Shown here: positions 1-8,430 of the stretch, piece by piece
Position numbering within the stretch: the stretch's first letter is position 1
Layout: the number at the start of each line of letters is the position of its first letter
NCBI GenBank assembly: GCA_945861465.1
Contig: CAMAVB010000050.1
Location: 1 to 36,733 of the forward strand
DNA from: Candidatus Kuenenia stuttgartensis
Lineage (GTDB): Bacteria; Planctomycetota; Planctomycetia; Planctomycetales; Planctomycetaceae
Direction: 5' to 3'
Length of the DNA stretch: 36,733 nt
Made by a program: the position numbers and the translations under genes
Notes under the pieces: generated by a model
The model's database searches: none
Seen by the model: only the letters and a program-made list of their open reading frames with translations
Told to the model about the DNA's origin: nothing

Positions 1-237
1 CGCCTTCGGCGAGTGGACGTCAGGGGAGGAGGGGGCGTTGTGTTTTGTCGTAGCCCATCAATTGTCACCCCGATCGGGACAAGCCCGGCGGAAGCGTCGT
101 CACAAGAATTATCTCAATCCCCGTTGGAACAAAATCTAGATAGCTCAGCCTCATCAAATACTACGACTTCTGCCCAGCCAGTCACACCCTACGATGCCGG
201 AAGCATCAAACTGCACTGGCGAAATACGCTTGTGCGA
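1..237. other. Intergenic edge with an orphan repeat arm
   Basis: No convincing gene is seen. The open frame on the plus strand runs into the antisense of the kinase gene and has no recognisable domain. Bases 181-193 (GTCACACCCTACG) are identical to the end of the right arm of the palindrome at 15444-15523. This suggests an orphan half of that repeat just downstream of the kinase stop codon; no matching left arm was found in the preceding 180 bases. Confidence 0.4.
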
Positions 238-2367
238 CTATCGACGTGCTTCCAGAGTGCGCATCAATTCGGCAATGAACTTCCAAAGCGAATTGGGGTC
301 GCGACCGGTGATGATCTGGCCACTGTGCTCGACTTCGGAGGTCGTGAGCGTGACCCCGAATCTCGAACGGACATCCTCACGAATCAATTCGTGACCGGTG
401 GCAGTGACATCATTGAGCAAGCCCATTTTTGCCAATACACCTGGACCGGCACTGAACGCAGATATAATCTTTCCATCAGCCAGCATTTGCCGAATGAGCC
501 GTTCAGCGTCGCGACTTTCCTCTGAGTTGTCTGTCAATTTCCAAAGCCCGCGACCGCCTCCCACGATCAGGGCGTCGTAGTCGTCCGCCCTCGCATCAGA
601 CAGTAAAAGCGGGATTTGCGTCGGCTCGCCATCCGCGTGAATCGAAACGGCGGAATTCGTCCAGGATGTCAACGTCAATTCGATCTTGCCGTTGGCGTGC
701 AGTTGCTTGAACGGTGCAACCTCTGGCCACCAGATTTCGGTGGCCGGAACCAGGTACAGGATCCTGGGCGAAGTGGCGGAAGCAACGCCTGATTTGCTGG
801 CGATTGAAGGAGCAACCAGTACAGGTGGCGGCAGTACTGCGGGGGTCGATTTGACGGCAGGATCAACCCCGGCGTGGCTCGGAGAATTGCCTGATTCTCC
901 GGGATTCAGAATCACGAACGACAGCACCGCAAACATCAACCCGGCTGTCCCCACCAGCAGTTTCCACCGCGAGCGGCGAATGACACTCTGCACCGAAGCC
1001 AACTTTGTCGTGGCCCTTCGCCGAGGCCGGGAATTGCGACGTGCAGGCGGCAGGCCGGAAGAACGCGGTCGCGCGACAGGTTCCGGCGGTCGTTCTGAAT
1101 CAGGATCTCGCTTTGCAGGCGACGCTTGAACTTCGGTTTTCGCCGGCTTGTCCGCCAGAGGTTTCGCCGGCACGGGATTCATTGCATCCTGAACCGGCTG
1201 GCAAAACGGCGTGAGCGCGTCGGCGACTTCCGCAGCGGAGCGGAATCGACTTTCCGGCAATGGTGCCGTCAATTTCTCAATGACTCGGCACAGTTCCGGA
1301 GGAAGATCCGACCTCAGAGAACTGAGGGCGGTCAAAGGTCTCTGCAGCCCGCTCGAAATCATCTCCATGAACGAACCGGCCTCGAACGGGGCGCGTCCCG
1401 CAAGCAAAAAGAACAGGGTGCAGCCCAGTGAATAGATGTCGGATCTCGCATCAGCAGAACTCGCATCAGCCGCCTGCTCAGGGGCCATGTAGTCCGGCGT
1501 TCCAAGGACCATTCCCACGGCCGTCAGACTCATCTCAGTTTTCGCCGTCAGCGAAACTTTCTCGGCTTGCTGTTCCAGCCGCGCGAGTCCGAAGTCAAGA
1601 ATCTTAATCCTGCCGCTCTTTTCCTGCATCAGGTTCTGCGGCTTGATGTCGCGGTGGATCATGCCGTGATGATGTGCGTGCTGCAGGCCGCTGCAGACGT
1701 CCCGAATCGCGCTGCAGGCCTGCGCGATCGTCAGCACACCATGCTGCAGAACCCACTGTTCGAGACTGCGGCCGTCAACATATTCCGTGACCAGGAAGTG
1801 CAGATCACCTGCCTGTTCCGCGTCAAAGGCGGTCACGATGTTCGGATGCGCCAAACGTGCCGCAGCGCGGACTTCCTGACGAAACCGCTCAACCGATTCG
1901 CGACCGGATGTAAATCGCGAGCTGATCACTTTCAGCGCGACCATACGCTGCATCATCAGATGCTCGGCCAGCCAGACGACTCCCATACCGCCCTTGCCCA
2001 GAATCTTAACAATGCGATACCGCGGATGATCGCGTAGTTCGGGCGGCACCTGTTCCGGATCTCTTTCAGAATTTGTGGAATCCGGACGACCGACCTCCCC
2101 CTGCACAGCGACCGATGCGCTGTCGTCGCAGTTCATGAGGTGCGTATCCGCCAGCGCCGGCACACGCACGCCAGAGTCCCGCGCATGGACCTCCCGCGCC
2201 AGTTTTGCAAGACGGTCGTCGGCTGGCAGGTTGGCCAGATTTCGGCAACAGACATCGCAGTCGCGAATATGGATTTCGATCGCAGCCAGTTCGTCAACGG
2301 ACAGGCGGCCTGCGGCGAATGCTTGAAGTTGCAGTTGTGTCGGATGGCGTTTCTCGGCAGTCGGCAT
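238..2367 (-). CDS. Membrane Ser/Thr protein kinase with N-terminal zinc finger and C-terminal DJ-1/PfpI-like domain
   Basis: Seen, numbering from the upstream in-frame ATG at 2373: an anti-sigma-type zinc-finger motif H35-x3-C39-x2-C42; a Hanks-type kinase domain at about 120-395 with Gly loop GKGGMG, Lys148, HRD aspartate 242, DFG aspartate 260 and GTPDYMAPEQ; a basic Pro/Arg-rich linker; one membrane segment at about 471-489; then about 537-705 resembling DJ-1/PfpI. In that last domain the nucleophile elbow, usually AICHGP, reads AFSAGP, so Cys and His are replaced by Ser and Ala. The catalytic kinase residues all look intact. The start at 2367 is preferred over 2373 because GAGG lies 7 bases before it. 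The gene follows the ECF sigma gene by 75 bases on the same strand, so co-transcription is likely. Inferred: cytoplasmic kinase and zinc finger, with the DJ-1-like part outside the membrane as a possible sensor. Confidence 0.9.
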   Translation of the reverse strand: MPTAEKRHPTQLQLQAFAAGRLSVDELAAIEIHIRDCDVCCRNLANLPADDRLAKLAREVHARDSGVRVPALADTHLMNCDDSASVAVQGEVGRPDSTNSERDPEQVPPELRDHPRYRIVKILGKGGMGVVWLAEHLMMQRMVALKVISSRFTSGRESVERFRQEVRAAARLAHPNIVTAFDAEQAGDLHFLVTEYVDGRSLEQWVLQHGVLTIAQACSAIRDVCSGLQHAHHHGMIHRDIKPQNLMQEKSGRIKILDFGLARLEQQAEKVSLTAKTEMSLTAVGMVLGTPDYMAPEQAADASSADARSDIYSLGCTLFFLLAGRAPFEAGSFMEMISSGLQRPLTALSSLRSDLPPELCRVIEKLTAPLPESRFRSAAEVADALTPFCQPVQDAMNPVPAKPLADKPAKTEVQASPAKRDPDSERPPEPVARPRSSGLPPARRNSRPRRRATTKLASVQSVIRRSRWKLLVGTAGLMFAVLSFVILNPGESGNSPSHAGVDPAVKSTPAVLPPPVLVAPSIASKSGVASATSPRILYLVPATEIWWPEVAPFKQLHANGKIELTLTSWTNSAVSIHADGEPTQIPLLLSDARADDYDALIVGGGRGLWKLTDNSEESRDAERLIRQMLADGKIISAFSAGPGVLAKMGLLNDVTATGHELIREDVRSRFGVTLTTSEVEHSGQIITGRDPNSLWKFIAELMRTLEARR

Positions 2368-2442
2368 AGTCATACCTCGTGATCACTGAATGCCGCAGGG
2401 ACGATGGTTCTTTCAGTGATTCTGAAAAAAATGGGCTGATCG

Positions 2443-3027
2443 CTAATCAATCAATCCCTCCGCTTCCTGCCTCAATCGCGCCATGACACGTGATCTCGCA
2501 ATAAATACGGCGTTGGCAGTGATTCCCAGTTCGGCAGCGACAGTGTCGGCGGATGCCTCATCGAGCGCAACCCGCTCAAATGCAGTCCACGTCGATTCGG
2601 TGAAATGTTCCCTCACATCCTGCAGCAGTTGCTTCATTACGAATTCGTCATGTTCCCGATCCCACTGCAAGCTCAGCCGTCCTGTGGGATCTTCCAGCTG
2701 AAGCAGAATTTCGAGGACAACGCTGTCCCCGGTTCCGCCGCCACGCCGCTGGTTCCGTCTCACCATCTGCCGTACGCAGTTGACAGTGATCGATTTCAAC
2801 CATGCCCGAAACGATCCGGTTCGCTGACGGTCAAACTCGACAACTCGCCGAGCCACAACGGACAGAACTTCCTGGACAGCATCGTCGGCATCGTGTTCCT
2901 TCAGCCGTACGTCACGCTTCAGCCAGCCTCGGATCAACGGCGTATAAACAGCCAACAGCCGCGGCCATGCCTGACTGTCGGACTGCCGTCGAACTCGATC
3001 CAGCAGGCTTGCTGATGTTTCTGTCAT
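2443..3027 (-). CDS. ECF-type RNA polymerase sigma factor
   Basis: A 194-residue sigma-70 family protein of the extracytoplasmic-function group. Region 2 is recognisable (a DADDAVQEV segment, then FRAWLKSITVNCVRQMVRR), and region 4 lies at the C-terminus with an ASADTVAAELGITANAV helix-turn-helix. The frame is open upstream for 47 more codons, but that extension crosses the palindrome at 3158-3226, so the ATG at 3027 (MTETSASLLDRV) is taken as the start. The ribosome site is weak (GAG about 8 bases upstream). The zinc-finger kinase follows at once. Known in this phylum: ECF factors are often paired with kinases that regulate them by phosphorylation or sequestration. That pairing is inferred here from adjacency and from the kinase's anti-sigma-like finger. 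Confidence 0.9.
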   Translation of the reverse strand: MTETSASLLDRVRRQSDSQAWPRLLAVYTPLIRGWLKRDVRLKEHDADDAVQEVLSVVARRVVEFDRQRTGSFRAWLKSITVNCVRQMVRRNQRRGGGTGDSVVLEILLQLEDPTGRLSLQWDREHDEFVMKQLLQDVREHFTESTWTAFERVALDEASADTVAAELGITANAVFIARSRVMARLRQEAEGLID

Positions 3028-3133
3028 ACCGCGCTCGATAAAAATTTCGACGATCCCATCAAAGTCGGGCTCAGACCCCGAACCATCATACGCCAATGAA
3101 AGATAACCGCTCCGCACGAGTTTTGCGCTAGGA

Positions 3134-3267
3134 GTCTGTCTGATTGCCGCTGGTTTTGTGAGCGGCAAGGCGCTAGCCGCCAGTTTTTGCAGATCAATTA
3201 CCCGCGGCTAGCGCCTCGCGGCTCACGGTCCTGGAGTATCGGGACGGACTCCTGGAATCTGACAGAC
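3134..3267. repeat. Nested palindrome, GTGAGCGG family, copy 1
   Basis: The inner arms are 3158-3181 and 3204-3226. The left begins GTGAGCGGCAAGGCGC and the right ends CTCGCGGCTCAC, with a 22-base loop. The right arm has lost one base and carries a change relative to the perfect copy at 5635-5711. Outer arms GTCTGTCTGATT (3134-3145) and AATCTGACAGAC (3256-3267) pair at 11 of 12 positions around the inner palindrome. The element fills the space between the divergent sigma-factor and SecA-like genes. Confidence 0.85.
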
Positions 3268-3289
3268 AATTTTCGTCAACTAGAGTATC

Positions 3290-5638
3290 ATGACGACTAT
3301 GAAATCGCCTGTCGCTGCCATTGTGCAGTTCTTTTATCGTCTGCGCCATGGAATCACCCTGTCGAATTCGCAATTCGAAGCGCAGGTCAAGGCCGTCAAT
3401 GCCCTGGCTGAAGACACTGCCGCTCTCAACGACATCCAATTGCGTAGTCGTTTCGAAATACTGCGACAACAGGTTTCAAGCGGAACTTCGCAGAAACATC
3501 TCTCCGTGCAGGCTTTCGCGATTATCCGGGAAGTTGCCCAGCGAACGATGACGATGCGGCCCTACGATGTCCAGATGCTCGCCGCATTCGCGATGCACGA
3601 CGGCAAGTGCGTCGAAATGCAGACTGGCGAAGGAAAGACTCTGGCGGCGGCTGTGGTCGTCAGCCTGCGTGCGCTGACCGGACTCGGCGTGCATGTCCTG
3701 ACGTTTAACGATTACCTGGCAAAACGCGACGCGGACTGGATGGGGCCGCTGTATCGATTTCTGGGACTCACGGTCGGATATGTTGTTCAGGGCCTGTCTC
3801 GTGAAGAGCGGCAGGCTGCCTACGGTTGCGATATCACATATGTCACGGCCAAAGAGGCGGGCTTTGATTTCCTGCGAGATCAACTTTGTGGAAAACCGGA
3901 GCTACGTGTCCAGCGTGGATTTCATTTTGCACTCGTCGATGAAGCCGATTCGATCCTGATCGATGAAGCGAGAATTCCACTCGTGATTGCAACTGAAGCA
4001 GAAAAGGACGAAACAGATCTTTACCAGATTGTCGAGCTGATCCGACCGCTGAAGAAAGGAATTCATTTCGAGATTAAGTCGAGTGGCAGAAACATCAGTC
4101 TCACAGACGCAGGAGTCCGGTTCATCGAACGACAGCTCGACATTTCAGAACTGCACAGCGAAGCGAACATGCATCTGCTGGCACGAATCAACCTTGCGTT
4201 GCAGGCCGATGTCCTGCTCAAGAGAGATATCGACTATCTGGTGCGCCATGATGCCATCGAATTGATCGACGAGTTCACTGGCCGGGTCGCTGAGAACCGG
4301 AAATGGCCGGGCGGACTGCAGGCGGCTCTGGAAGCGAAAGAAGGTGTAAGAATTCAACCGCAGGGCAGGGTTCTGAATTCGATCACGCTTCATCATTTTG
4401 TCGAAAACTACGCCGGTCTGGCGGGGATGACGGGAACCGCCAGCGAGGCTACCGACGAGCTGGACGAGTTTTACCGGCTGAAGGTTGTCATCGTGCCTCC
4501 CAACCTCCCGTGCATTCGCGTTGACCATCCGGACCTGATCTTTGCCGCAAAGAAAGCGAAACTCGCCGCCCTGGTGCAAGAGATCAGGACCCAGCATCTG
4601 AGTGGACGTCCGGTCCTGATTGGCACTGCGAGCGTTGAAGAGAGCCAAGTACTTGCTCGCGAACTTGTGGAAGTCGCTGTTCCTTGTCGGGTGCTCAACG
4701 CAGCCAATGATCATTCTGAAGCGGAGATCATTGCCGAAGCCGGTGCTCTCGGGGCCGTCACGATCTCCACCAATATGGCAGGCCGCGGCACGGATATCTG
4801 CCTCGGAGGCACGAGACACAAATCCTCCCAAAGCGTGGTGGAATTGGGCGGACTATATGTGATTGGCACCAACCGCCATGAAAGTCGCCGGATCGACAAT
4901 CAGCTAAGGGGCAGGGCAGGTCGGCAGGGCGATCCTGGCGAGTCACGTTTCTTCGTGAGCCTTGAAGACAATCTGATTTCGCGTTATGGAATCGCGTCTT
5001 TGGTCACTCCACCCGATGCCAATGTCAACCAGCCAATCCGCAATGAAGAAACGGCGAAACGGATTGCGCATGTGCAACGTGTGATCGAGGGTGAAAGTTT
5101 TGAAATCCGTCGCACGCTTCGAATTTACTCGCACTTACTGGAAGTTCAGCGACGGATCATCTGCAAGGACCGGGAGGCTCTGCTTGTCGGCTCGAAGCCA
5201 CCCAATGCGTTACACAAGCGGGATCCTGAATTGGGTCAGAAATTGGTTGCTGAGTGGGGTGAAGCAATCGTCGCCGAAGCCGAACGACTGGTCACGCTGA
5301 TTCATCTCGACTGGTGCTGGAGCGATCATCTGGCGCATGCCGCAGAAATTCGCGAAGGAATTCATCTGATCAGCTTTGGTGGATTCAATGCGTACGACGT
5401 ATTCAACAAGGAAATGAATCTTGAATTCAATACTTTCCTGTCGCATGTCGAAGAAAAAGTTGTTGAAACCATGCGCACAGCCAATTTCACCAAAGACGGA
5501 ATCAATCTGGAAACAGAAGGCCTCAAAGCACCTTCATCGACATGGACCTTCATGATCAACGATAATCCACGAGGCTCTGTGCTGAATCGCATCATCCAAA
5601 GCCTGAAGGGTCGATTGAAGAAGACTCCAGAATCGTGA
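3290..5638 (+). CDS. SecA-like preprotein translocase ATPase lacking the C-terminal zinc tail
   Basis: A 782-residue DEAD-type motor of the SecA family. Seen: Walker A in MQTGEGKTLAAA (GEGKT at 113-117); Walker B DEADSILIDEARIP (217-230), very close to SecA; YVTAKEAGFDFLRD; the GMTGTA segment; STNMAGRGTD; and the arginine-finger motif QLRGRAGRQGDPG. A shortened helical-scaffold region follows (LDWCWSDHLAHAAEIREG). The typical end, a linker with a CxCxSG...C metal-binding motif that contacts SecB and lipid, is absent; the protein stops after a short basic tail. It is shorter than E. coli SecA (901 residues). It is probably an accessory SecA rather than the housekeeping one, which should lie elsewhere in the genome. 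The stop codon lies inside the next palindrome. ATG 3290 has no clear Shine-Dalgarno, and an ATG at 3299 is an alternative start. Confidence 0.88.
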   Translation: MTTMKSPVAAIVQFFYRLRHGITLSNSQFEAQVKAVNALAEDTAALNDIQLRSRFEILRQQVSSGTSQKHLSVQAFAIIREVAQRTMTMRPYDVQMLAAFAMHDGKCVEMQTGEGKTLAAAVVVSLRALTGLGVHVLTFNDYLAKRDADWMGPLYRFLGLTVGYVVQGLSREERQAAYGCDITYVTAKEAGFDFLRDQLCGKPELRVQRGFHFALVDEADSILIDEARIPLVIATEAEKDETDLYQIVELIRPLKKGIHFEIKSSGRNISLTDAGVRFIERQLDISELHSEANMHLLARINLALQADVLLKRDIDYLVRHDAIELIDEFTGRVAENRKWPGGLQAALEAKEGVRIQPQGRVLNSITLHHFVENYAGLAGMTGTASEATDELDEFYRLKVVIVPPNLPCIRVDHPDLIFAAKKAKLAALVQEIRTQHLSGRPVLIGTASVEESQVLARELVEVAVPCRVLNAANDHSEAEIIAEAGALGAVTISTNMAGRGTDICLGGTRHKSSQSVVELGGLYVIGTNRHESRRIDNQLRGRAGRQGDPGESRFFVSLEDNLISRYGIASLVTPPDANVNQPIRNEETAKRIAHVQRVIEGESFEIRRTLRIYSHLLEVQRRIICKDREALLVGSKPPNALHKRDPELGQKLVAEWGEAIVAEAERLVTLIHLDWCWSDHLAHAAEIREGIHLISFGGFNAYDVFNKEMNLEFNTFLSHVEEKVVETMRTANFTKDGINLETEGLKAPSSTWTFMINDNPRGSVLNRIIQSLKGRLKKTPES

Positions 5639-5711
5639 GCGGCAAGGCGCTAGCCGCCGGTGTAAATTACAGAGATAACTCAAAAACGGCGGCTAGCGCC
5701 TTGCCGCTCAC
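5635..5711. repeat. Palindrome, GTGAGCGG family, copy 2 (perfect 24-bp arms)
   Basis: Arms 5635-5658 and 5688-5711 are perfectly complementary over 24 bases with a 29-base loop. The left arm's GTGAGC contains the TGA stop (5636-5638) of the SecA-like gene. The right arm ends 23 bases before the ATG of the M20 peptidase. The same family lies 5' of the SecA-like gene, so the two copies bracket that gene. Confidence 0.95.
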
Positions 5712-5734
5712 AAGAACAGAGAAAGTCCACAGCC

Positions 5735-6952
5735 ATGACAGAAAAACTTCCGTACCCGACCGTCGTCGATATTCTGAGTGCATTGGTGGCTCGTCCCAGT
5801 GTGAATCCGATGGGAGGCGAGGCGGATCTGTCCATTTGTTTTGAGGGCCGCGTGAGCGACTGGCTCGTCGATTTCTTCCGTTCAATCGGTGCGACGTACG
5901 AACGTCTCGAAGTCAGCCCCGGGCGTGACAATGTGATTGCACGTTACGAATCGCCCGGAGCAGATTTCACCATCCTTCTGGATGCACATCAGGACACGGT
6001 CCCTGTTGCCGGAATGACGATCTCACCGTTCGAGCCGAAAGTCGCAGATGGACGACTCTATGGGCGCGGGGCTTGCGACGTCAAAGGCGGAATGGCGGCG
6101 ATGCTGTTTGCGTTTCGCCGCTTAGTTCAGGAAACACCCGCCGGGGCCGCCAATGTCGTGCTCAGCTGCACGTGCGACGAAGAGGCAACGATCACCGGCA
6201 TTACAGATCTGGTGAGCTATTGGTCCGTAGGAACGAGACGAACAAAACTGTTATGCACACCGCCAGACGTGGCAGTCATCGCAGAACCGACAGGACTGGA
6301 CGTCGTCGTGGCTCATCGTGGAGTCACACGCTTCAAGATTCGCACGAAAGGACGTGCCTGCCACAGTTCCGATCCGACTCAGGGCATTAACGCCATTTAC
6401 CGGATGGCCAAACTCGTATCTGCCCTTGAGGAATACTCTCAAAACCTCGCGCTGACCGTAGAGGCACACCCGCTGTGTGGCAGTGCCACTTTGAGCGTCG
6501 GAAAAATCAACGGAGGAACGAGTGTCAATATCGTCCCGGATGAATGCGTGATCGAAGTCGATCGACGCGTAACTCCCGGCGAAGACGGCGGGCGAGTTGT
6601 CGCCGACATCCGCGAGTTTCTGTCGTCACGTCTGAGCTTCGACTTTGAATTCGACCCGCCGTGGATCGAGTGCGGGGCATTGACGGACGCGAACAACACG
6701 GTCTTGGCAAATGCAGTTCTGGAGTGTGTCGCTGCAGTCGATGGACCACATGCAGTCGTCGGAGTGCCTTACGGAACTCACGCCTCGCAAACCTGCGCCG
6801 CCGGAGTGCCCTCGATCGTGTTTGGACCAGGCTCAATTCAGCAGGCGCATACCAAAGACGAATTCATCGACATCGCGCAGCTGGAAAAAGCAGCCGAGGT
6901 GTACTTTCAACTGTGCACAAGGTCCGTGACAACCGCTGACCGTTCTGTATGA
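5735..6952 (+). CDS. M20 family metallopeptidase (ArgE/DapE-like deacylase)
   Basis: A 405-residue di-zinc hydrolase of the ArgE/DapE/ACY1/CPG2 group. The expected metal-site residues are all visible: His85 in LLDAHQDTVP, Asp115 in GRGACDVKGGMAA, the Glu149-Glu150 pair in CDEEAT (general base plus ligand), Glu184 in AEPTG and His372 near the end (QQAHTKDEF). The lid/dimerisation domain lies between, with GRACHSSDP around His210 as in related enzymes. No signal peptide, so cytoplasmic. The family removes acyl groups from N-acyl amino acids or dipeptides; the exact substrate cannot be told. In planctomycetes such genes are often annotated acetylornithine deacetylase, but no arginine or lysine biosynthesis gene is adjacent. 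The next gene starts 53 bases downstream. Confidence 0.9.
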   Translation: MTEKLPYPTVVDILSALVARPSVNPMGGEADLSICFEGRVSDWLVDFFRSIGATYERLEVSPGRDNVIARYESPGADFTILLDAHQDTVPVAGMTISPFEPKVADGRLYGRGACDVKGGMAAMLFAFRRLVQETPAGAANVVLSCTCDEEATITGITDLVSYWSVGTRRTKLLCTPPDVAVIAEPTGLDVVVAHRGVTRFKIRTKGRACHSSDPTQGINAIYRMAKLVSALEEYSQNLALTVEAHPLCGSATLSVGKINGGTSVNIVPDECVIEVDRRVTPGEDGGRVVADIREFLSSRLSFDFEFDPPWIECGALTDANNTVLANAVLECVAAVDGPHAVVGVPYGTHASQTCAAGVPSIVFGPGSIQQAHTKDEFIDIAQLEKAAEVYFQLCTRSVTTADRSV

Positions 6953-7005
6953 TTCGCAGTGACATCGTGAACCGTTCCTTGTCCACTTGCGCGCGGAGTT
7001 TTGGC

Positions 7006-8070
7006 ATGCTGCGTCGATTTTTGAGTCTGTTCGTGGTCATTTCCCTGGGAATCTCTACGGCCCAGGCGGCCGACTTGATCAAGGTGGGAATTCTGGGAAT
7101 CGACAACTATGGTTCCGTCGCCTACACAGAATTCCTGAACAAGCCGCACGCGGAAGGAGTTTTTGAAGGCGTGCGCGTCGTGGCGGCCTATCCGATCGGC
7201 AGCGACGACTACCCTGACAGCGACAAACTGCTCGCCCAATGGAAGGAACAGCTTCTGAATTTCTATCAGAACCCCGCCGATCCCAAAGACGCAGTCCCGC
7301 CGATCGAAATGGTCAATTCAGTCGATGAACTCCTGGCGAAGTGCGATGCGATCATGATCTTCAGCATGGACGGTCGATTGCATTTGTCGCAGGCGACGAC
7401 CGTTTTGAAAGCAGGTAAGCCTCTGTTCATCAGCCGACCGCTCGCTTCGTCTCCGGAAGACGCTGTCGCAATTTTGAAGCTCGCAGAAGAGACCGGGACA
7501 CCCTGCTGGAGTAGTTCGCAACACCGTTACAATACTGGTTTCAGCGGCATGCGCGATCATCCCGAGGTCGGGCGCGTCATCGGTTGCGACGTTTATGGCG
7601 GCTGGAATGTCGATGCGGCCGAAGCGGACAAATTCACACGACCGCTGCACAGCATCGAGACGCTGTATACGATTATGGGACCGGGCGTCATATCGGTAAC
7701 CTGTGCATCGACGCCGACGACAGAATCGATCACGGCCGTCTGGAACGATGGTCGCGTCGGGACATATCGCGGCATCAAACAAGGCGCAGTAAAATATAGC
7801 GCGACTGTTTTTGGCGAAAAAGGAGTTTCAACGGCAGGCATTTATGGACATGGCGTTCCCGTGAACGGAATCGTTCCGACGACCGACAAATACGTTGGCT
7901 ATGAAGGACTGGCCATCGAAATCGCCCGGTTCTTCAAAACGGGCGTCGCACCAGTGACCCCGGCGGAAACGCTGGAAATTTTCGCATTGATGCAGGCCGC
8001 CGAAGTAAGCAAATCACAAAACGGCGCGGTGGTGAAGCTCAAAAACCTGTGGGCACCGAGTGCCCGGTGA
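7006..8070 (+). CDS. Exported Gfo/Idh/MocA-like protein with altered active-site motif
   Basis: A 354-residue protein with a signal peptide (MLRRFLSLFVVISLGISTAQA, cut before ADLIK) followed by a Rossmann-like N-terminus (KVGILGIDNYGSVAY) and an oxidoreductase-like C-terminal half. The ATG at 7006 is preferred over the frame's first ATG (6949, overlapping the M20 gene) because GGAG lies 7 bases upstream and the signal peptide then starts at residue 1. Two departures from the family: the Gly-rich loop is incomplete, and the usual EKP (lysine) motif reads SRP in GKPLFISRPLA. Catalysis by the usual NAD(P)-lysine mechanism is therefore doubtful. Inferred: a periplasmic sugar-binding or degenerate oxidoreductase. 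It may share a transcript with the M20 gene. Confidence 0.75.
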   Translation: MLRRFLSLFVVISLGISTAQAADLIKVGILGIDNYGSVAYTEFLNKPHAEGVFEGVRVVAAYPIGSDDYPDSDKLLAQWKEQLLNFYQNPADPKDAVPPIEMVNSVDELLAKCDAIMIFSMDGRLHLSQATTVLKAGKPLFISRPLASSPEDAVAILKLAEETGTPCWSSSQHRYNTGFSGMRDHPEVGRVIGCDVYGGWNVDAAEADKFTRPLHSIETLYTIMGPGVISVTCASTPTTESITAVWNDGRVGTYRGIKQGAVKYSATVFGEKGVSTAGIYGHGVPVNGIVPTTDKYVGYEGLAIEIARFFKTGVAPVTPAETLEIFALMQAAEVSKSQNGAVVKLKNLWAPSAR

Positions 8071-8078
8071 ATTCCGCG

Positions 8079-8377
8079 GGGTGGCACTGGCAGGTTGAAT
8101 GTCTGGGCGATCAGTGATTGTGTGCCACTGGCTCTGCCAGTGCTACCCTGAGTTGAATCGCAAGCCAGTCCTGTGCAACCATTCGAGATCAGTCTTGCGT
8201 AACAGCGACAGATCGGGATCGGCGATGTCTTACACGATGAAAATCGGCACCGGAGCATGTTGGAATGCCGAACCTTTTTCCAGTGAGTGTCTTTCATCGA
8301 CGAATATCCACACGATGGCCAAAAGCACTGGCAGAGCCAGTGGCACACCGCTTCGATTTTCATCGACAGTGCCACCC
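8079..8377. repeat. MITE-like element, copy A (direct repeat of copy B)
   Basis: The outer terminal inverted repeats are GGGTGGCACTG (8079-8089) and CAGTGCCACCC (8367-8377). Inside are longer arms GTGTGCCACTGGCTCTGCC... (8120-8144) and their exact complement (8324-8348), enclosing about 180 bases. Copy B (11119-11429) has the same inner unit of exactly 229 bases and lies in the same orientation. The middle differs at scattered single bases without indels. No transposase frame is present. The element fills most of the 360-base gap between the Gfo-like gene and the DUF2971 gene. Confidence 0.9.
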
Positions 8378-8430
8378 AGCCGTTGCGCACGACCGTAACA
8401 TCCCCGAGTTTTAACTCAAGCAGAAGTAAC

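Noticed and set aside
13-525. A 170-codon plus-strand frame at the window start
   Set aside because: Most of it is antisense to the well-supported kinase C-terminus, and it has no recognisable domain.
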